Assembly: GCA_964416755.1 (NCBI GenBank)
Contig: CAYQFH010000032.1
Location: 1-25,012 of the forward strand
Reading direction: 5' to 3'
Length of the DNA stretch: 25,012 nt
Source: Thiopontia sp964416755
GTDB lineage: Bacteria > Pseudomonadota > Gammaproteobacteria > GCF-002020875
Part shown: positions 14,854 to 22,127 of the stretch, piece by piece
How positions within the stretch are numbered: position 1 is the stretch's first letter
Layout of the letters: each line of letters starts with the position of its first letter
Notes under the pieces: generated by a model
Databases searched by the model: none
Told to the model about the DNA's origin: nothing
The model's input: only the letters and a program-made list of their open reading frames with translations
Made by a program: the position numbers and the translations under genes

Positions 14854-15391
14854 TTTGCGTTGCGCTTTTAAGGGCAATAGAAGCGTCATTAATGTCCATA
14901 AAATGGGCGGCTAACCTCTGATACCCAGCAACAAGGTAAAACGCCTCGTCTCCATACCCTTCTGCTTTGGCCTGTTCATTGTGGCACAGGATATTTAGTA
15001 CACGTAGTGCTGGCGGCTCATCAGCTTCTATATCCAGCCTCGCATTATTGCACTCTTGATAGCTAGATTTTGAGGCGGTAGTCGCAACCATCACTTTCTC
15101 AAGGTCGATAAAGCGTCTTGCTAACTCTGCGTGGTTCCATGATGCACGAGCGGTACCAACAACCAAATCAATTGAAGCCAGAAGCGTGACCAATCCAGCA
15201 GCCCAAATGGCTAGATCAGTGTTTTCAGTATTTGTCAGAAGACTTGCCATAGCTGCAGAACCAAAGAGAACAGCTGCACCGCTGGTTACCCTGTGCCACG
15301 TTTCAAAGAAACGACGGCGACGATTGTGGTAGCGCACAGAGCGCCTGACTCCAAACAAAAGACCATCCCATTGTTCCTGCACTTTACTCAT
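14846..15391 (-). CDS. Two-TM SLATT-like membrane protein of the lysogenic module
   Basis: A 181-residue protein with a basic N-terminal stretch (RRSVRYHNRRRRFFETWHR, 16-34), two membrane helices close together (about 35-52 and 59-79) and a helical cytoplasmic C-terminus with NHAELARRFIDLE after the second helix. This is the layout of SLATT domains, 2-TM modules known as pore-type effectors in nucleotide-signalled antiviral systems. No sensor or nucleotide-generating partner is fused or next to it. It begins right after the stop of the 57-residue gene (TAG-ATG) and is transcribed with the repressor direction, so it should be expressed in the lysogen. Superinfection exclusion or abortive infection is a reasonable guess, not shown. 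Confidence 0.65.
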   Translation of the reverse strand: MSKVQEQWDGLLFGVRRSVRYHNRRRRFFETWHRVTSGAAVLFGSAAMASLLTNTENTDLAIWAAGLVTLLASIDLVVGTARASWNHAELARRFIDLEKVMVATTASKSSYQECNNARLDIEADEPPALRVLNILCHNEQAKAEGYGDEAFYLVAGYQRLAAHFMDINDASIALKSATQTK

Positions 15392-15565
15392 CTATTTCTT
15401 TTTCGGTGGTTTCACGGTATCTGCAACAGTCGTAGCATGATCAGAATCATATATGCCCTTTCCCACACCAACACTTGAGTCGCTCTCATTGATTGGTCGG
15501 GAGTTACCTGTATTGTCACGATTTGTTGATTTGTCCTGTTGTTGATTATTGTCCTTCTTTGTCAT
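15392..15565 (-). CDS. 57-residue polar protein upstream of the SLATT-like gene
   Basis: A small frame reading MTKKDNNQQQDKSTNRDNTG at the start and TVKPPKKK at the end. It is highly polar, rich in Asn, Gln, Asp, Ser and Lys, with no membrane segment and probably disordered. An AGG ribosome site lies 8 bases before the ATG. Its TAG is followed directly by the ATG of the SLATT-like gene, so the pair is almost certainly co-translated. I do not recognise it. It might regulate or localise the membrane protein. Confidence 0.6.
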   Translation of the reverse strand: MTKKDNNQQQDKSTNRDNTGNSRPINESDSSVGVGKGIYDSDHATTVADTVKPPKKK

Positions 15566-15594
15566 TTTGTATACCTATTGGTGTTAGTGATTGA

Positions 15595-16224
15595 TTACGC
15601 TTGTTTTTTCTCAGACTCTTCCACAACTCCGAGAGGTGTATTTGTTAGACGTTCCAACTCCATCTGGAGACGAGCTATCTCCTGATCTTTCATAAGAATC
15701 AACTCTTTATGAGCATTTATAGCGTCAGCCTGAGCATCAATGGTCTGCTTTGCTTGGCTATCCGATATCTGGCCTAAGTCGATCGTCAGAGGGTCTCCTT
15801 TGTATGCAGCTAAAACATCGCATGCTTCAACCTTTGGTAAACCATCTATTTTTTCCTCTTCTGGCAATCTGCTGTAGTTCGTCGCAAACATAATTGCCGC
15901 TTGCTCAAGACGGATATCAAAATCACCCATTTCATTATGCCAATACTTAAAAAACTCACCGGACAGCTCTGCAGATATAGTACTGGCCGTGCAAGTCTTC
16001 TTAGGCTCTTCTCCTGTAGCAAGCCATTCCATACGTACATTTGCTGCAGAAGCAATCGCTGCAAGTCTCTCTAAATTAGGAGTTGTTTCCCCAGACAAAT
16101 ACTTCCTGATGACTGTCTCTGAAACATTCGCATCGCGTGCAAAAGAACGCACAGACTGTCCTTTCATTGCAGTTTCTAGCCTGCCTGAGAAATGTTCAAC
16201 TTTATTTTGATAACTTGAACTCAT
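15595..16224 (-). CDS. Phage repressor (HTH, CI-type position)
   Basis: A 209-residue DNA-binding protein expected to hold the early promoter off. The N-terminal HTH is of the lambda-repressor/XRE kind (GQSVRSFARDANVSETVIRKYLSGETTPNLERLAAIASA). The middle part (about 85-140) is unrecognised, and a C-terminal coiled coil (about 165-200, with DAQADAINAHKELILMKDQE) probably drives oligomerisation. It has no S24 peptidase domain, so RecA-stimulated self-cleavage is not expected. A GTG at 16251 would add nine residues. I prefer the ATG at 16224, with weak GAAGAG upstream. It is divergent from ner across the operator region. Confidence 0.85.
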   Translation of the reverse strand: MSSSYQNKVEHFSGRLETAMKGQSVRSFARDANVSETVIRKYLSGETTPNLERLAAIASAANVRMEWLATGEEPKKTCTASTISAELSGEFFKYWHNEMGDFDIRLEQAAIMFATNYSRLPEEEKIDGLPKVEACDVLAAYKGDPLTIDLGQISDSQAKQTIDAQADAINAHKELILMKDQEIARLQMELERLTNTPLGVVEESEKKQA

Positions 16225-16304
16225 TTCTAACACTCTTCTAGCCGGATTCACCTTGTAATATCATATTGTTTTTTATACATAACCAATTGTTTTGAGCACA
16301 CCAA

Positions 16305-16362
16305 TGCGATTTTTTAAGTTGAATATCGCTTTTTTAGGTTGACTTGCGTTTTTTTGAGAGAT
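16305..16362. promoter_or_regulatory. Early operator: three tandem T-rich repeats
   Basis: Three units of about 20 bases follow one another: TGCGATTTTTTAAGTTGAA, TATCGCTTTTTTAGGTTGAC and TTGCGTTTTTTTGAGAGAT. Each has CG or GCG, a run of six to seven T, then a purine-rich GTTGA-like end. They fill the space between the divergent repressor and ner genes, with the third under the proposed ner promoter. They are the likely sites for the repressor, Ner or both. Confidence 0.6.
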
Positions 16363-16367
16363 ATTCT
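16339..16367 (+). promoter_or_regulatory. Possible early promoter for ner
   Basis: TTGACT and TATTCT are spaced by 17 bases and overlap the operator repeats. Transcription would start at about 16373-16375, next to the ner ATG at 16376. The ner mRNA would then be almost leaderless, which agrees with the lack of a ribosome site before ner. Confidence 0.4.
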
Positions 16368-16375
16368 CTCTCCTC

Positions 16376-16639
16376 ATGAGTAGAGCCAAGCACCCAAAAA
16401 AACCAGTCAATCAAGACTGGCATAAAGCCGATATCAAAGCGGCTCTGGAAAAGGCCGGATGGACACTCCGCGCCCTTTCCAGACATCACGGCTATAAGTC
16501 CTCTTCCACCTTGCATCAAGTGTTTCATCAATCTTGGCCAAAGGCGGAGCGACTGGTCGCTGAAGCCATCGGCAAGAGACCTGAAGAGATCTGGCCCTCT
16601 CGCTATTCCGACCCCACCGAAAAGAGAGAGGCAGCGTGA
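16376..16639 (+). CDS. ner: Ner-family DNA-binding protein
   Basis: An 87-residue protein closely following the Mu Ner/SfsB (Nlp) pattern. DWHKADIKAALEKAGWTLRA precedes an HTH, LSRHHGYKSSSTLHQVF, and the characteristic end PKAERLVAEAIGKRPEEIWPSRY. In Mu, Ner is the first early product and turns down both early and repressor transcription. It lies directly downstream of the operator repeats. Its TGA overlaps the ATG of the 28-codon frame as TGATG. Confidence 0.93.
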   Translation: MSRAKHPKKPVNQDWHKADIKAALEKAGWTLRALSRHHGYKSSSTLHQVFHQSWPKAERLVAEAIGKRPEEIWPSRYSDPTEKREAA

Positions 16640-16725
16640 TGTCTGCATTTGCTAATAGTGTAGTTATATCACAGCTAAATACCAGAGGCAGCGCAGCTCT
16701 TTATTTGGAAAGGAGGCATTCATGA
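16639..16725 (+). CDS. 28-residue ORF bridging ner and the next gene
   Basis: A short frame, MSAFANSVVISQLNTRGSAA onward, ends LYLERRHS. It starts in a TGATG overlap with ner and ends in an ATGA overlap with the gene at 16722. Its last codons contain that gene's strong ribosome site (GGAAAGGAGG, about 16707-16714). Double coupling argues that ribosomes really pass through it. The peptide itself may have no function beyond coupling. Confidence 0.4.
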   Translation: MSAFANSVVISQLNTRGSAALYLERRHS

Positions 16726-17219
16726 GCCTTCCAAAGCCCCGCCGCCAATGGAAAAAGATGCACCCACGCAATATCCAACATGCGATGGAGCTGTGCCTGC
16801 TGCATGCCCGCGAGAAGAAGAACCTCTCTGTAGAGCGAGTGGCGGATCGGATGGGAATTGCGTCCCACTGGACCCTCTACAAATGGATGGAATCCGGAAA
16901 GATGCCTGCTGTATCGATCCGCTCATTTGAACATGCCTGCGGAATTGACTTTGTCACCCGCTATATCGCCGCCTCAGATCACAAGCTGCTGATCCCCATT
17001 CCCAGCGGCAAACGATCTAACGGTGAAGATATCAATATGCTGCAGAGCGATTTCACTGCAGCAATGACTCTACTCTACCGTTTCTACAACGAGGACAAAG
17101 GGGCCGAAGAGACAATGGCAGCACTCGGTCAGGTGCTCTCTGGCGTAGCGTGGCAGCAGGAGAATGTTCGCAAGCATACCGAACCAGAATTAAGTCTATT
17201 TGATGGGGGCGCTGAATGA
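16722..17219 (+). CDS. HTH protein of Mu-like phages, CII-like
   Basis: A 165-residue protein just before the transposase. The N-terminal part contains an HTH-like segment, KNLSVERVADRMGIASHWTLYKWMESGKMPAVSIRSFEHACG. The C-terminal half is helical and ends with an acidic tail. The pattern recalls phage CII/CP76-type regulators, but I cannot identify the family with certainty. It has a strong AGGAGG site and its stop overlaps the transposase start (ATGA). It may regulate early transcription or transposase synthesis. Confidence 0.65.
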   Translation: MSLPKPRRQWKKMHPRNIQHAMELCLLHAREKKNLSVERVADRMGIASHWTLYKWMESGKMPAVSIRSFEHACGIDFVTRYIAASDHKLLIPIPSGKRSNGEDINMLQSDFTAAMTLLYRFYNEDKGAEETMAALGQVLSGVAWQQENVRKHTEPELSLFDGGAE

Positions 17220-19411
17220 AAGGGTACTTCAGTGCTCAAGAATTAGCAGGGTTGCCAGGAATGCCTGGAACCGTGCAAAACGTGAACAAAAGGGCAAAAA
17301 GAGAAGATTGGGAATCGAGACCTCGAAAGGCTGTTGGCGGCGGAAAAGAGTACTCCCTCACCTCACTCCCTCAAGCCACCCGCGAAGCACTCACCATCGC
17401 CCATCTCAACGAACTGTCACAACAACACGAAGTCAGCGGCACCCTCAAGGAACTGGCCGAGCGTAATGAGCAGCTTCAACAAGCCAAGATTCAAGAACAC
17501 CAGCAGCGTAAAGAGAGCGGTGCCGCCAAATTCGCCGCCCTGAACCGTAATGACCCCCGCCGCCAGCGGGCGAAAGGTCGAGAATGGCTGGTGACCACCG
17601 TGAAAGAGATCGCCCACAAAGAGGGGATCGGCCTGCAGAAGGCACAAGAGCTACTAGCCAACCGAATCAACAGCGGGGATCTGATCATCCCTGACAAATT
17701 CCGCTGCGCGATCCCGCGCCACAACGGTGTACATCACCTGACCCCGGCATCACTGCAGCGCTGGAGAACCGACCTGCTCAACAAAGGGATGTGGGGATTG
17801 ATCTCCGGTCATGGCAATCGCAAGGGCAAAACCATCATCGACAGCAACGAGCAGCTGCGACAGGTTGTGATCGGCACCATGATCGAACATCCCCATATCA
17901 CCGGAAAGAAAATCCGCGACTACATCGAGGCTGCCTACCCAGAGCTGCCCCTGCCTGGCCAACGGGCTGTAGAGCGCTGGATCGGCCACTGGAAGCAAGA
18001 GAACGCACAGCTCTGGACCTACATGACCAACCCAGACAAGTGGAAGAACGTCTACATGGCTGCGGTCGGTGATGCCCATGAGAACATCGTGCGCCCCAAC
18101 CAGCTCTGGGAGTTGGACTCCACCCCAGGTGACTGGCTCTTGGAGGATGGTCGCCACAGCGTGGTGGGCTGCATCGATATGTACAGCCGCAGGGTCAAAC
18201 TGTTCGTTTCCAAAAGCAGTACGGCAGCAGCGGTCAAACAGGTGCTGCGCCGCTCCATCCTCGACTGGGGCGTACCTGAGCGGGTGCGTACCGACAACGG
18301 CAAGGACTACGTATCCGAGTCGGTCGTCACCCTGCTGAAGGATCTCGATATCGAGCAGCTCATCTGCATCCCGTTTGCCTCTGAAGAGAAGGGCACCATC
18401 GAACGCTTCTTCAGGACCATGAGCCACGGCATTCTTGATCTGTTGGAGGGCTTTATCGGACACAACGTAGCCGAGCGCAAGGTGATCGAAGCACGCAAAT
18501 CCTTCGCCGAGCGCATCATGAAAAAGGGCGAAAGCGTAGAGGTAAAACTCACTTCAACGGCCCTTCAACAGCAGTTAGACGAGTGGGTCAACCACATCTA
18601 CGAGATGGACGGTCACGGCGGCCTGAGCGGCAAGACCCCGCGTGAGGTATGGCGCAACTGGACTCAACCACTACGCTCAATCAGTGACGAGCGCGCCCTC
18701 GATAGCCTGATGGCCGACATTGGTGGGATCCGTACCATCACCAAGAAAGGGATCCAGTACAACAACCACTACTACACCGACATGGAGGGGCTGATCATGG
18801 CCCACGTCGGCGAGCCGGTGCAGATCCGTATTGATGAGCAAGACATGGGGCGCATTGCAGTCCACATCGACAACCAGTTCCTCTGCTGGGCCATCAACCC
18901 GGAACTCTCCGGCATTGAACTCAACGAGTTTGCCACCGCCCTCAAACATGGCCAGAAAAAGAACCTGGCGGCACAAGCCAAAGCCCACAAGGAGTTCACC
19001 AAAGGGCTCAAGAGAGACCGGGTACGCACCGTCATCGACTACCGCAAAGAGCAGGCTGGCAACATCGTCGATCTGCCTCGCTCCACCGTGGAGTACTCCA
19101 CCCCTGCACTGGAACAGGCCGGGATCGCGGCAGGCAGCATGACCACCGATCCACAGCAAGCCCAGGTCGATGAGGCACTGATCGCCGAGATCGAGGCATT
19201 CAACCAGCCCGTCTCAATCACCGAGTCGATGGATGACCAACAGAAATATCAGCACTGGTGTCGACTGGAGCAGCGCCTGCAGAGCGGTAAAGAACTCACG
19301 GAAGAGGACCAGCAATTCCACCAGATGTTCAGGCACTCGCCTGCCTGGAAGGCACAGAGGATGCTGGCAAAAGAATTTGGCTTGAGCACTTTGGAGAGTG
19401 CCCAAGCCTAA
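17216..19411 (+). CDS. MuA-like DDE transposase
   Basis: Catalyses cleavage and strand transfer at the phage ends for integration and replicative transposition. The 731 residues are slightly longer than Mu A (663). The Mu-type N-terminal winged HTH (YFSAQELAGLPGMPGTVQNVNKRAKREDW) is followed by a predicted coiled region (about 60-105) and end-binding domains. The catalytic core has Asp301 (WELDSTPGD), Asp360 (VRTDNGKDY) and Glu396 (EKGTIERFF), which is DD35E spacing. The Mu-type beta barrel follows (about 490-570). The last 100 residues should contact MuB and the ClpX unfoldase. All catalytic residues are present. A strong intrinsic terminator lies 7 bases after the stop. Confidence 0.96.
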   Translation: MKGYFSAQELAGLPGMPGTVQNVNKRAKREDWESRPRKAVGGGKEYSLTSLPQATREALTIAHLNELSQQHEVSGTLKELAERNEQLQQAKIQEHQQRKESGAAKFAALNRNDPRRQRAKGREWLVTTVKEIAHKEGIGLQKAQELLANRINSGDLIIPDKFRCAIPRHNGVHHLTPASLQRWRTDLLNKGMWGLISGHGNRKGKTIIDSNEQLRQVVIGTMIEHPHITGKKIRDYIEAAYPELPLPGQRAVERWIGHWKQENAQLWTYMTNPDKWKNVYMAAVGDAHENIVRPNQLWELDSTPGDWLLEDGRHSVVGCIDMYSRRVKLFVSKSSTAAAVKQVLRRSILDWGVPERVRTDNGKDYVSESVVTLLKDLDIEQLICIPFASEEKGTIERFFRTMSHGILDLLEGFIGHNVAERKVIEARKSFAERIMKKGESVEVKLTSTALQQQLDEWVNHIYEMDGHGGLSGKTPREVWRNWTQPLRSISDERALDSLMADIGGIRTITKKGIQYNNHYYTDMEGLIMAHVGEPVQIRIDEQDMGRIAVHIDNQFLCWAINPELSGIELNEFATALKHGQKKNLAAQAKAHKEFTKGLKRDRVRTVIDYRKEQAGNIVDLPRSTVEYSTPALEQAGIAAGSMTTDPQQAQVDEALIAEIEAFNQPVSITESMDDQQKYQHWCRLEQRLQSGKELTEEDQQFHQMFRHSPAWKAQRMLAKEFGLSTLESAQA

Positions 19412-19417
19412 TAGGGA

Positions 19418-19443
19418 AGCCTGTTGGAGCAGGCTGTTTTTTT
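19418..19443 (+). terminator. Intrinsic terminator between transposase and ATPase genes
   Basis: AGCCTG-TTGGAG-CAGGCT forms a perfect 6-base stem followed by GTTTTTTT. It lies inside an otherwise tightly packed operon. It should cut expression of everything downstream relative to the transposase, unless read through or bypassed by a promoter before 19464. Confidence 0.85.
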
Positions 19444-19463
19444 AGTATGTAAGCGAGGTCATT

Positions 19464-20240
19464 ATGAGCATAGACCATAACAATGGCAACCCCCCCGCCC
19501 TGGATGGCGGCGGCACAGTTGCCCCCATCACCAACGTAGCGCGAGTCCTTCAACTGTTGCAACAACTGAAAGATCGTGACGATTCACTCCCCGGCATCGG
19601 CCTCTTTTCCGGCCCCTCCGGGTTTGGAAAGAGCACCGCAGCAGGCTTTGCAGCGGTCAAATTCCGGGCCTACTACCTGGAAGTGCAATCCACCTGGACC
19701 CGCGCCTACTTCCTCAAGATGCTGCTCAAGTCGATGGGTATTGAACCGGCAGGCACCATCCCCGAGATGTCCGCCCAGGCATCGGAGCAGCTCGCTCTCA
19801 GTGGTCGCCCACTCATCATTGACGAGTTCGACTATTTTGTTGAGAAGGGAAAGACCTTCATCAACCTGATCCGTGACCTGCACAACGCCTCCTCCGGCAG
19901 CAGCATCCTGCTGATCGGTGAAGAGCGCCTCCCCTCACTACTGAAGAAGCCCGACCTGGAACGCTTCGATGGTCGTATCCTCCACCGCGCACTGGCCGCA
20001 GCCATGACCCGGGCCGATCTCGACCACCTCAACCGTCTCTATGTGAACAAGGTCGAAATCGCTCCCGACCTGCTCAACAGCCTCCATGAACAGGTCAACG
20101 GCAGCGCCCGCTATGCGGTGATGAACCTGATCAACATCCAGAACTTCGCCCTCTCCAAGGGGGTATCCACCATCAACCGCAAAGAGTGGGGGGATACCCC
20201 GTTCGAAGTCGGTGCTGCACCACGGAGGACAGGCCGATGA
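19464..20240 (+). CDS. MuB-like AAA+ ATPase (target selection / transposase activator)
   Basis: A 258-residue ATPase with Walker A GPSGFGKST (50-58) and Walker B PLIIDEFD (116-123). In Mu, B filaments on target DNA, stimulates A and gives target immunity. The length is shorter than Mu B (312) because the usual N-terminal HTH domain is missing. The first 45 residues are Gly/Asn-rich instead. A separate HTH protein at 20830 may supply that function. GAGG lies before the ATG. The stop overlaps the next start (ATGA). Confidence 0.92.
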   Translation: MSIDHNNGNPPALDGGGTVAPITNVARVLQLLQQLKDRDDSLPGIGLFSGPSGFGKSTAAGFAAVKFRAYYLEVQSTWTRAYFLKMLLKSMGIEPAGTIPEMSAQASEQLALSGRPLIIDEFDYFVEKGKTFINLIRDLHNASSGSSILLIGEERLPSLLKKPDLERFDGRILHRALAAAMTRADLDHLNRLYVNKVEIAPDLLNSLHEQVNGSARYAVMNLINIQNFALSKGVSTINRKEWGDTPFEVGAAPRRTGR

Positions 20241-20833
20241 GTCGCAAGCCCGTACACCTTGCCGCCAGTGGCAAGGCAATCAACAACCGCGAAGTGATCT
20301 GGCCGGAGATCCGCCGACTGCGCAAATTCCGCATGATCGACCTCTGCCTCAAGGGCATCAGCCAATCCTCGGTCCGAGATTATCTGCTCGGACTGGAGAA
20401 AGGTGGATACCTCCGCTGCGAGCGCACAGGATCTGGAAGAGAGAACCGTTACACCCTGCTCAAGGACTGCGGTGTAGAAGCCCCGCGTGTACGCAAGGAT
20501 GGCACCCACGTCACCCAGGGCAGCTGCCGGGAGCAGATGTGGCAGACCATGAAGATCCTCAAGCGGTTCACCATCAAAGAGCTGGCCGTCAACGCCTCCA
20601 CCGAGGCGCATCCCATCAGCGAACCCGACGCCAAAGAGTACCTCTATCACCTCGCTCTGGCGGGATACCTCAAAGCCACCCCCATCAAGCACAGCAACCT
20701 GGTGCGCTACCAGTTCGATCCCGCCCACGATACCGGACCACGGCCACCGATGGTACAGCGCATCAAACAGGTGTTTGACCCCAACGTCGGGCGCGTCATG
20801 TACCGCCCACCAGCAGAAGGGGGTAAATCATGA
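20237..20833 (+). CDS. Mu-like phage early protein, probable winged-helix DNA binding
   Basis: A 198-residue protein (MSRKPVHLAASGKAINNREV at the start) with two apparent winged-helix-like halves. Residues about 25-75 (FRMIDLCLKGISQSSVRDYL, then GGYLRCERTGSGRENRYTLL) look like a recognition helix and wing. Residues about 95-155 repeat the pattern (FTIKELAVNA, YLYHLALAGYLKAT). Its start lies in the ATGA overlap with the ATPase stop. I recognise it only as a conserved type in Mu-like early operons. Role unknown, perhaps regulation or transposition. Confidence 0.7.
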   Translation: MSRKPVHLAASGKAINNREVIWPEIRRLRKFRMIDLCLKGISQSSVRDYLLGLEKGGYLRCERTGSGRENRYTLLKDCGVEAPRVRKDGTHVTQGSCREQMWQTMKILKRFTIKELAVNASTEAHPISEPDAKEYLYHLALAGYLKATPIKHSNLVRYQFDPAHDTGPRPPMVQRIKQVFDPNVGRVMYRPPAEGGKS

Positions 20834-21249
20834 ACGATTTGACCGGCATAGTCGACGAATCGACCCACGCACCGTGTGGGAGCGCCATTGCACAAGCAAG
20901 AGCCGCATGGGATAACGACCTGCCCGATTGGGTTGAGGCACTGGCCCATGAACGGGACCGCACCAGCCAGAGCCAGGTCGCCAAGTTGATCAACTACACC
21001 AGCGCAGTCGTCAGCCAGGTGATCCACAACAAATACAAGGCCGACACCGGTGCCGTTGAACAGGCCGTACGTGGTGCCCTGATGAACGCAACCGTAGAGT
21101 GCCCGGTAGTAGGAGAGCTCCCGGCCCATGAGTGTCTGGAGCACCAGAAGCGCCCCTACACTCCGGTCAACCCCATCTGGATCCGGCTCTTCCGTGCCTG
21201 CAACAACGGCTGTCCCCACAACCGCAACTTCCAGAGGGGTGATCAATGA
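20830..21249 (+). CDS. HTH protein resembling the MuB N-terminal domain
   Basis: A 139-residue protein. The segment SQSQVAKLINYTSAVVSQVIHNKYKADTGAVEQAV is an XRE/MuB-type HTH; Mu B begins with a comparable helix-turn-helix followed by a NDKYNGD-like turn. The C-terminal half has Cys90 (VECPVVGELP), a Cys pair (ACNNGCPHN) and HQKRPY, which may bind metal. Start and stop both overlap neighbours by 4 bases (ATGA). It may act with the shortened ATPase two genes upstream. This is inferred from sequence pattern and linkage. Confidence 0.65.
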   Translation: MNDLTGIVDESTHAPCGSAIAQARAAWDNDLPDWVEALAHERDRTSQSQVAKLINYTSAVVSQVIHNKYKADTGAVEQAVRGALMNATVECPVVGELPAHECLEHQKRPYTPVNPIWIRLFRACNNGCPHNRNFQRGDQ

Positions 21250-21560
21250 GCACTCTGAATCTGGGTACCCCACCCGACAACCTTGAGAACTTCTACAAGG
21301 CCCTGCCCGCCTTCGAGTGGCTCGACCAGAACGACTGCAAAGTACTCAGCGTCGACCTGCGTGGCGAACACCCCACCATCACCATTGATGGAAACGGTTG
21401 CGAGGCAATCGAGGGGTTCCCCTCCGTCACCCAACCCGCCACCAAAGCAGGTCGTGTCGTGCGCTTCACCCGCACCATCCAGGGCTGTCGCATCCAGTGG
21501 GAGTGCAACCAGTCCCACTACCAACTTAAAAACCTATTCCTCCAGGAGCCCCTGCAATGA
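21246..21560 (+). CDS. Unknown small phage early protein
   Basis: A 104-residue soluble protein that I do not recognise. It begins MSTLNLGTPPDNLENFYKAL and has a mixed alpha/beta pattern with three Cys (two of them in QGCRIQWECN). No membrane segment or known motif is visible. It starts and ends in 4-base overlaps with its neighbours, so it is a real member of the early operon. Confidence 0.75.
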   Translation: MSTLNLGTPPDNLENFYKALPAFEWLDQNDCKVLSVDLRGEHPTITIDGNGCEAIEGFPSVTQPATKAGRVVRFTRTIQGCRIQWECNQSHYQLKNLFLQEPLQ

Positions 21561-21823
21561 AAATCAAAACCATCGTACCCGGCAGTCTTGATATCAAGAG
21601 CGGTGGTACCAGCTTTCGCGAGCTGCTCACCAGCTGGCGCAACATCTACCAGGCTCACATCAACGGTGATCCCGTCGCAGAGCTGATCGATGCTCACATC
21701 AAACGCTTTGCAAGACCGGAACAGAGCAGCTGCAAACAGCGCTGCCTCTACATTCTTTCAGACACCTCTGCAGAGTGCGCACGTCGCCGCCTGCAGCGGA
21801 TCCACATCACCCTCTCACACTAA
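21557..21823 (+). CDS. Unknown small basic phage early protein
   Basis: An 88-residue protein, MKIKTIVPGSLDIKSGGTSF at the start, mostly helical and basic towards the C-terminus (CARRRLQRIHI), with three Cys in the second half. It is not recognised. It overlaps the preceding gene by 4 bases and precedes the HU gene by 13 bases, which contain the AGGAG site of that gene. Confidence 0.7.
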   Translation: MKIKTIVPGSLDIKSGGTSFRELLTSWRNIYQAHINGDPVAELIDAHIKRFARPEQSSCKQRCLYILSDTSAECARRRLQRIHITLSH

Positions 21824-21836
21824 CCAGGAGAACATC

Positions 21837-22127
21837 ATGAGCAAAATCATGACCAAAAAAGAGCTGACTACCCTCATCGCCACCAAGGCCAATGTATCCC
21901 TCACAGAGGCCAACCTCATGGTGCAGAGCCTCAGCGAAATCATCCCGCAGACCCTCGCCGAAGGGATTCAGGTGCGCCTCAACGGTATCGGCACCTTCAA
22001 GCCGACCGATGTACCTGAGCGCACCGGGCGCAACCCCGCCACCGGGGAGCCCATCACCGTAGCGGCCCATCGTCGTGTCAAATTTTCCTCGGCCAAATCA
22101 CTGAAGGAGACCATCAATGGCGCTTGA
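21837..22127 (+). CDS. HU-family DNA-binding protein
   Basis: A 96-residue histone-like protein with the complete HU/IHF fold: MTKKELTTLIATKANVSLTEA, then IQVRLNGIGTFKPTDVPERTGRNPATGEPI with the DNA-intercalating RNPxTGE arm, then a basic end. The ATG at 21837, 5 bases after AGGAG, is clearly the start. Mu transposition needs host HU and IHF, so a phage-borne HU could make the phage less dependent on the host. It may also help assemble the transposition complex. Confidence 0.93.
   Translation: MSKIMTKKELTTLIATKANVSLTEANLMVQSLSEIIPQTLAEGIQVRLNGIGTFKPTDVPERTGRNPATGEPITVAAHRRVKFSSAKSLKETINGA

Noticed and set aside
16640..16721. Operator or promoter between ner and the next gene
   Set aside because: No convincing promoter or palindrome. 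The stretch is explained by the double-coupled short frame and the ribosome site of the next gene.
17750..18463. Minus-strand 237-residue frame in the transposase
   Set aside because: Antisense to the catalytic core with DD35E. It reflects codon bias only.
20111..20728. Minus-strand 205-residue frame
   Set aside because: It crosses the ATPase/winged-helix junction in antisense. The plus-strand genes have ATGA coupling and clear motifs.
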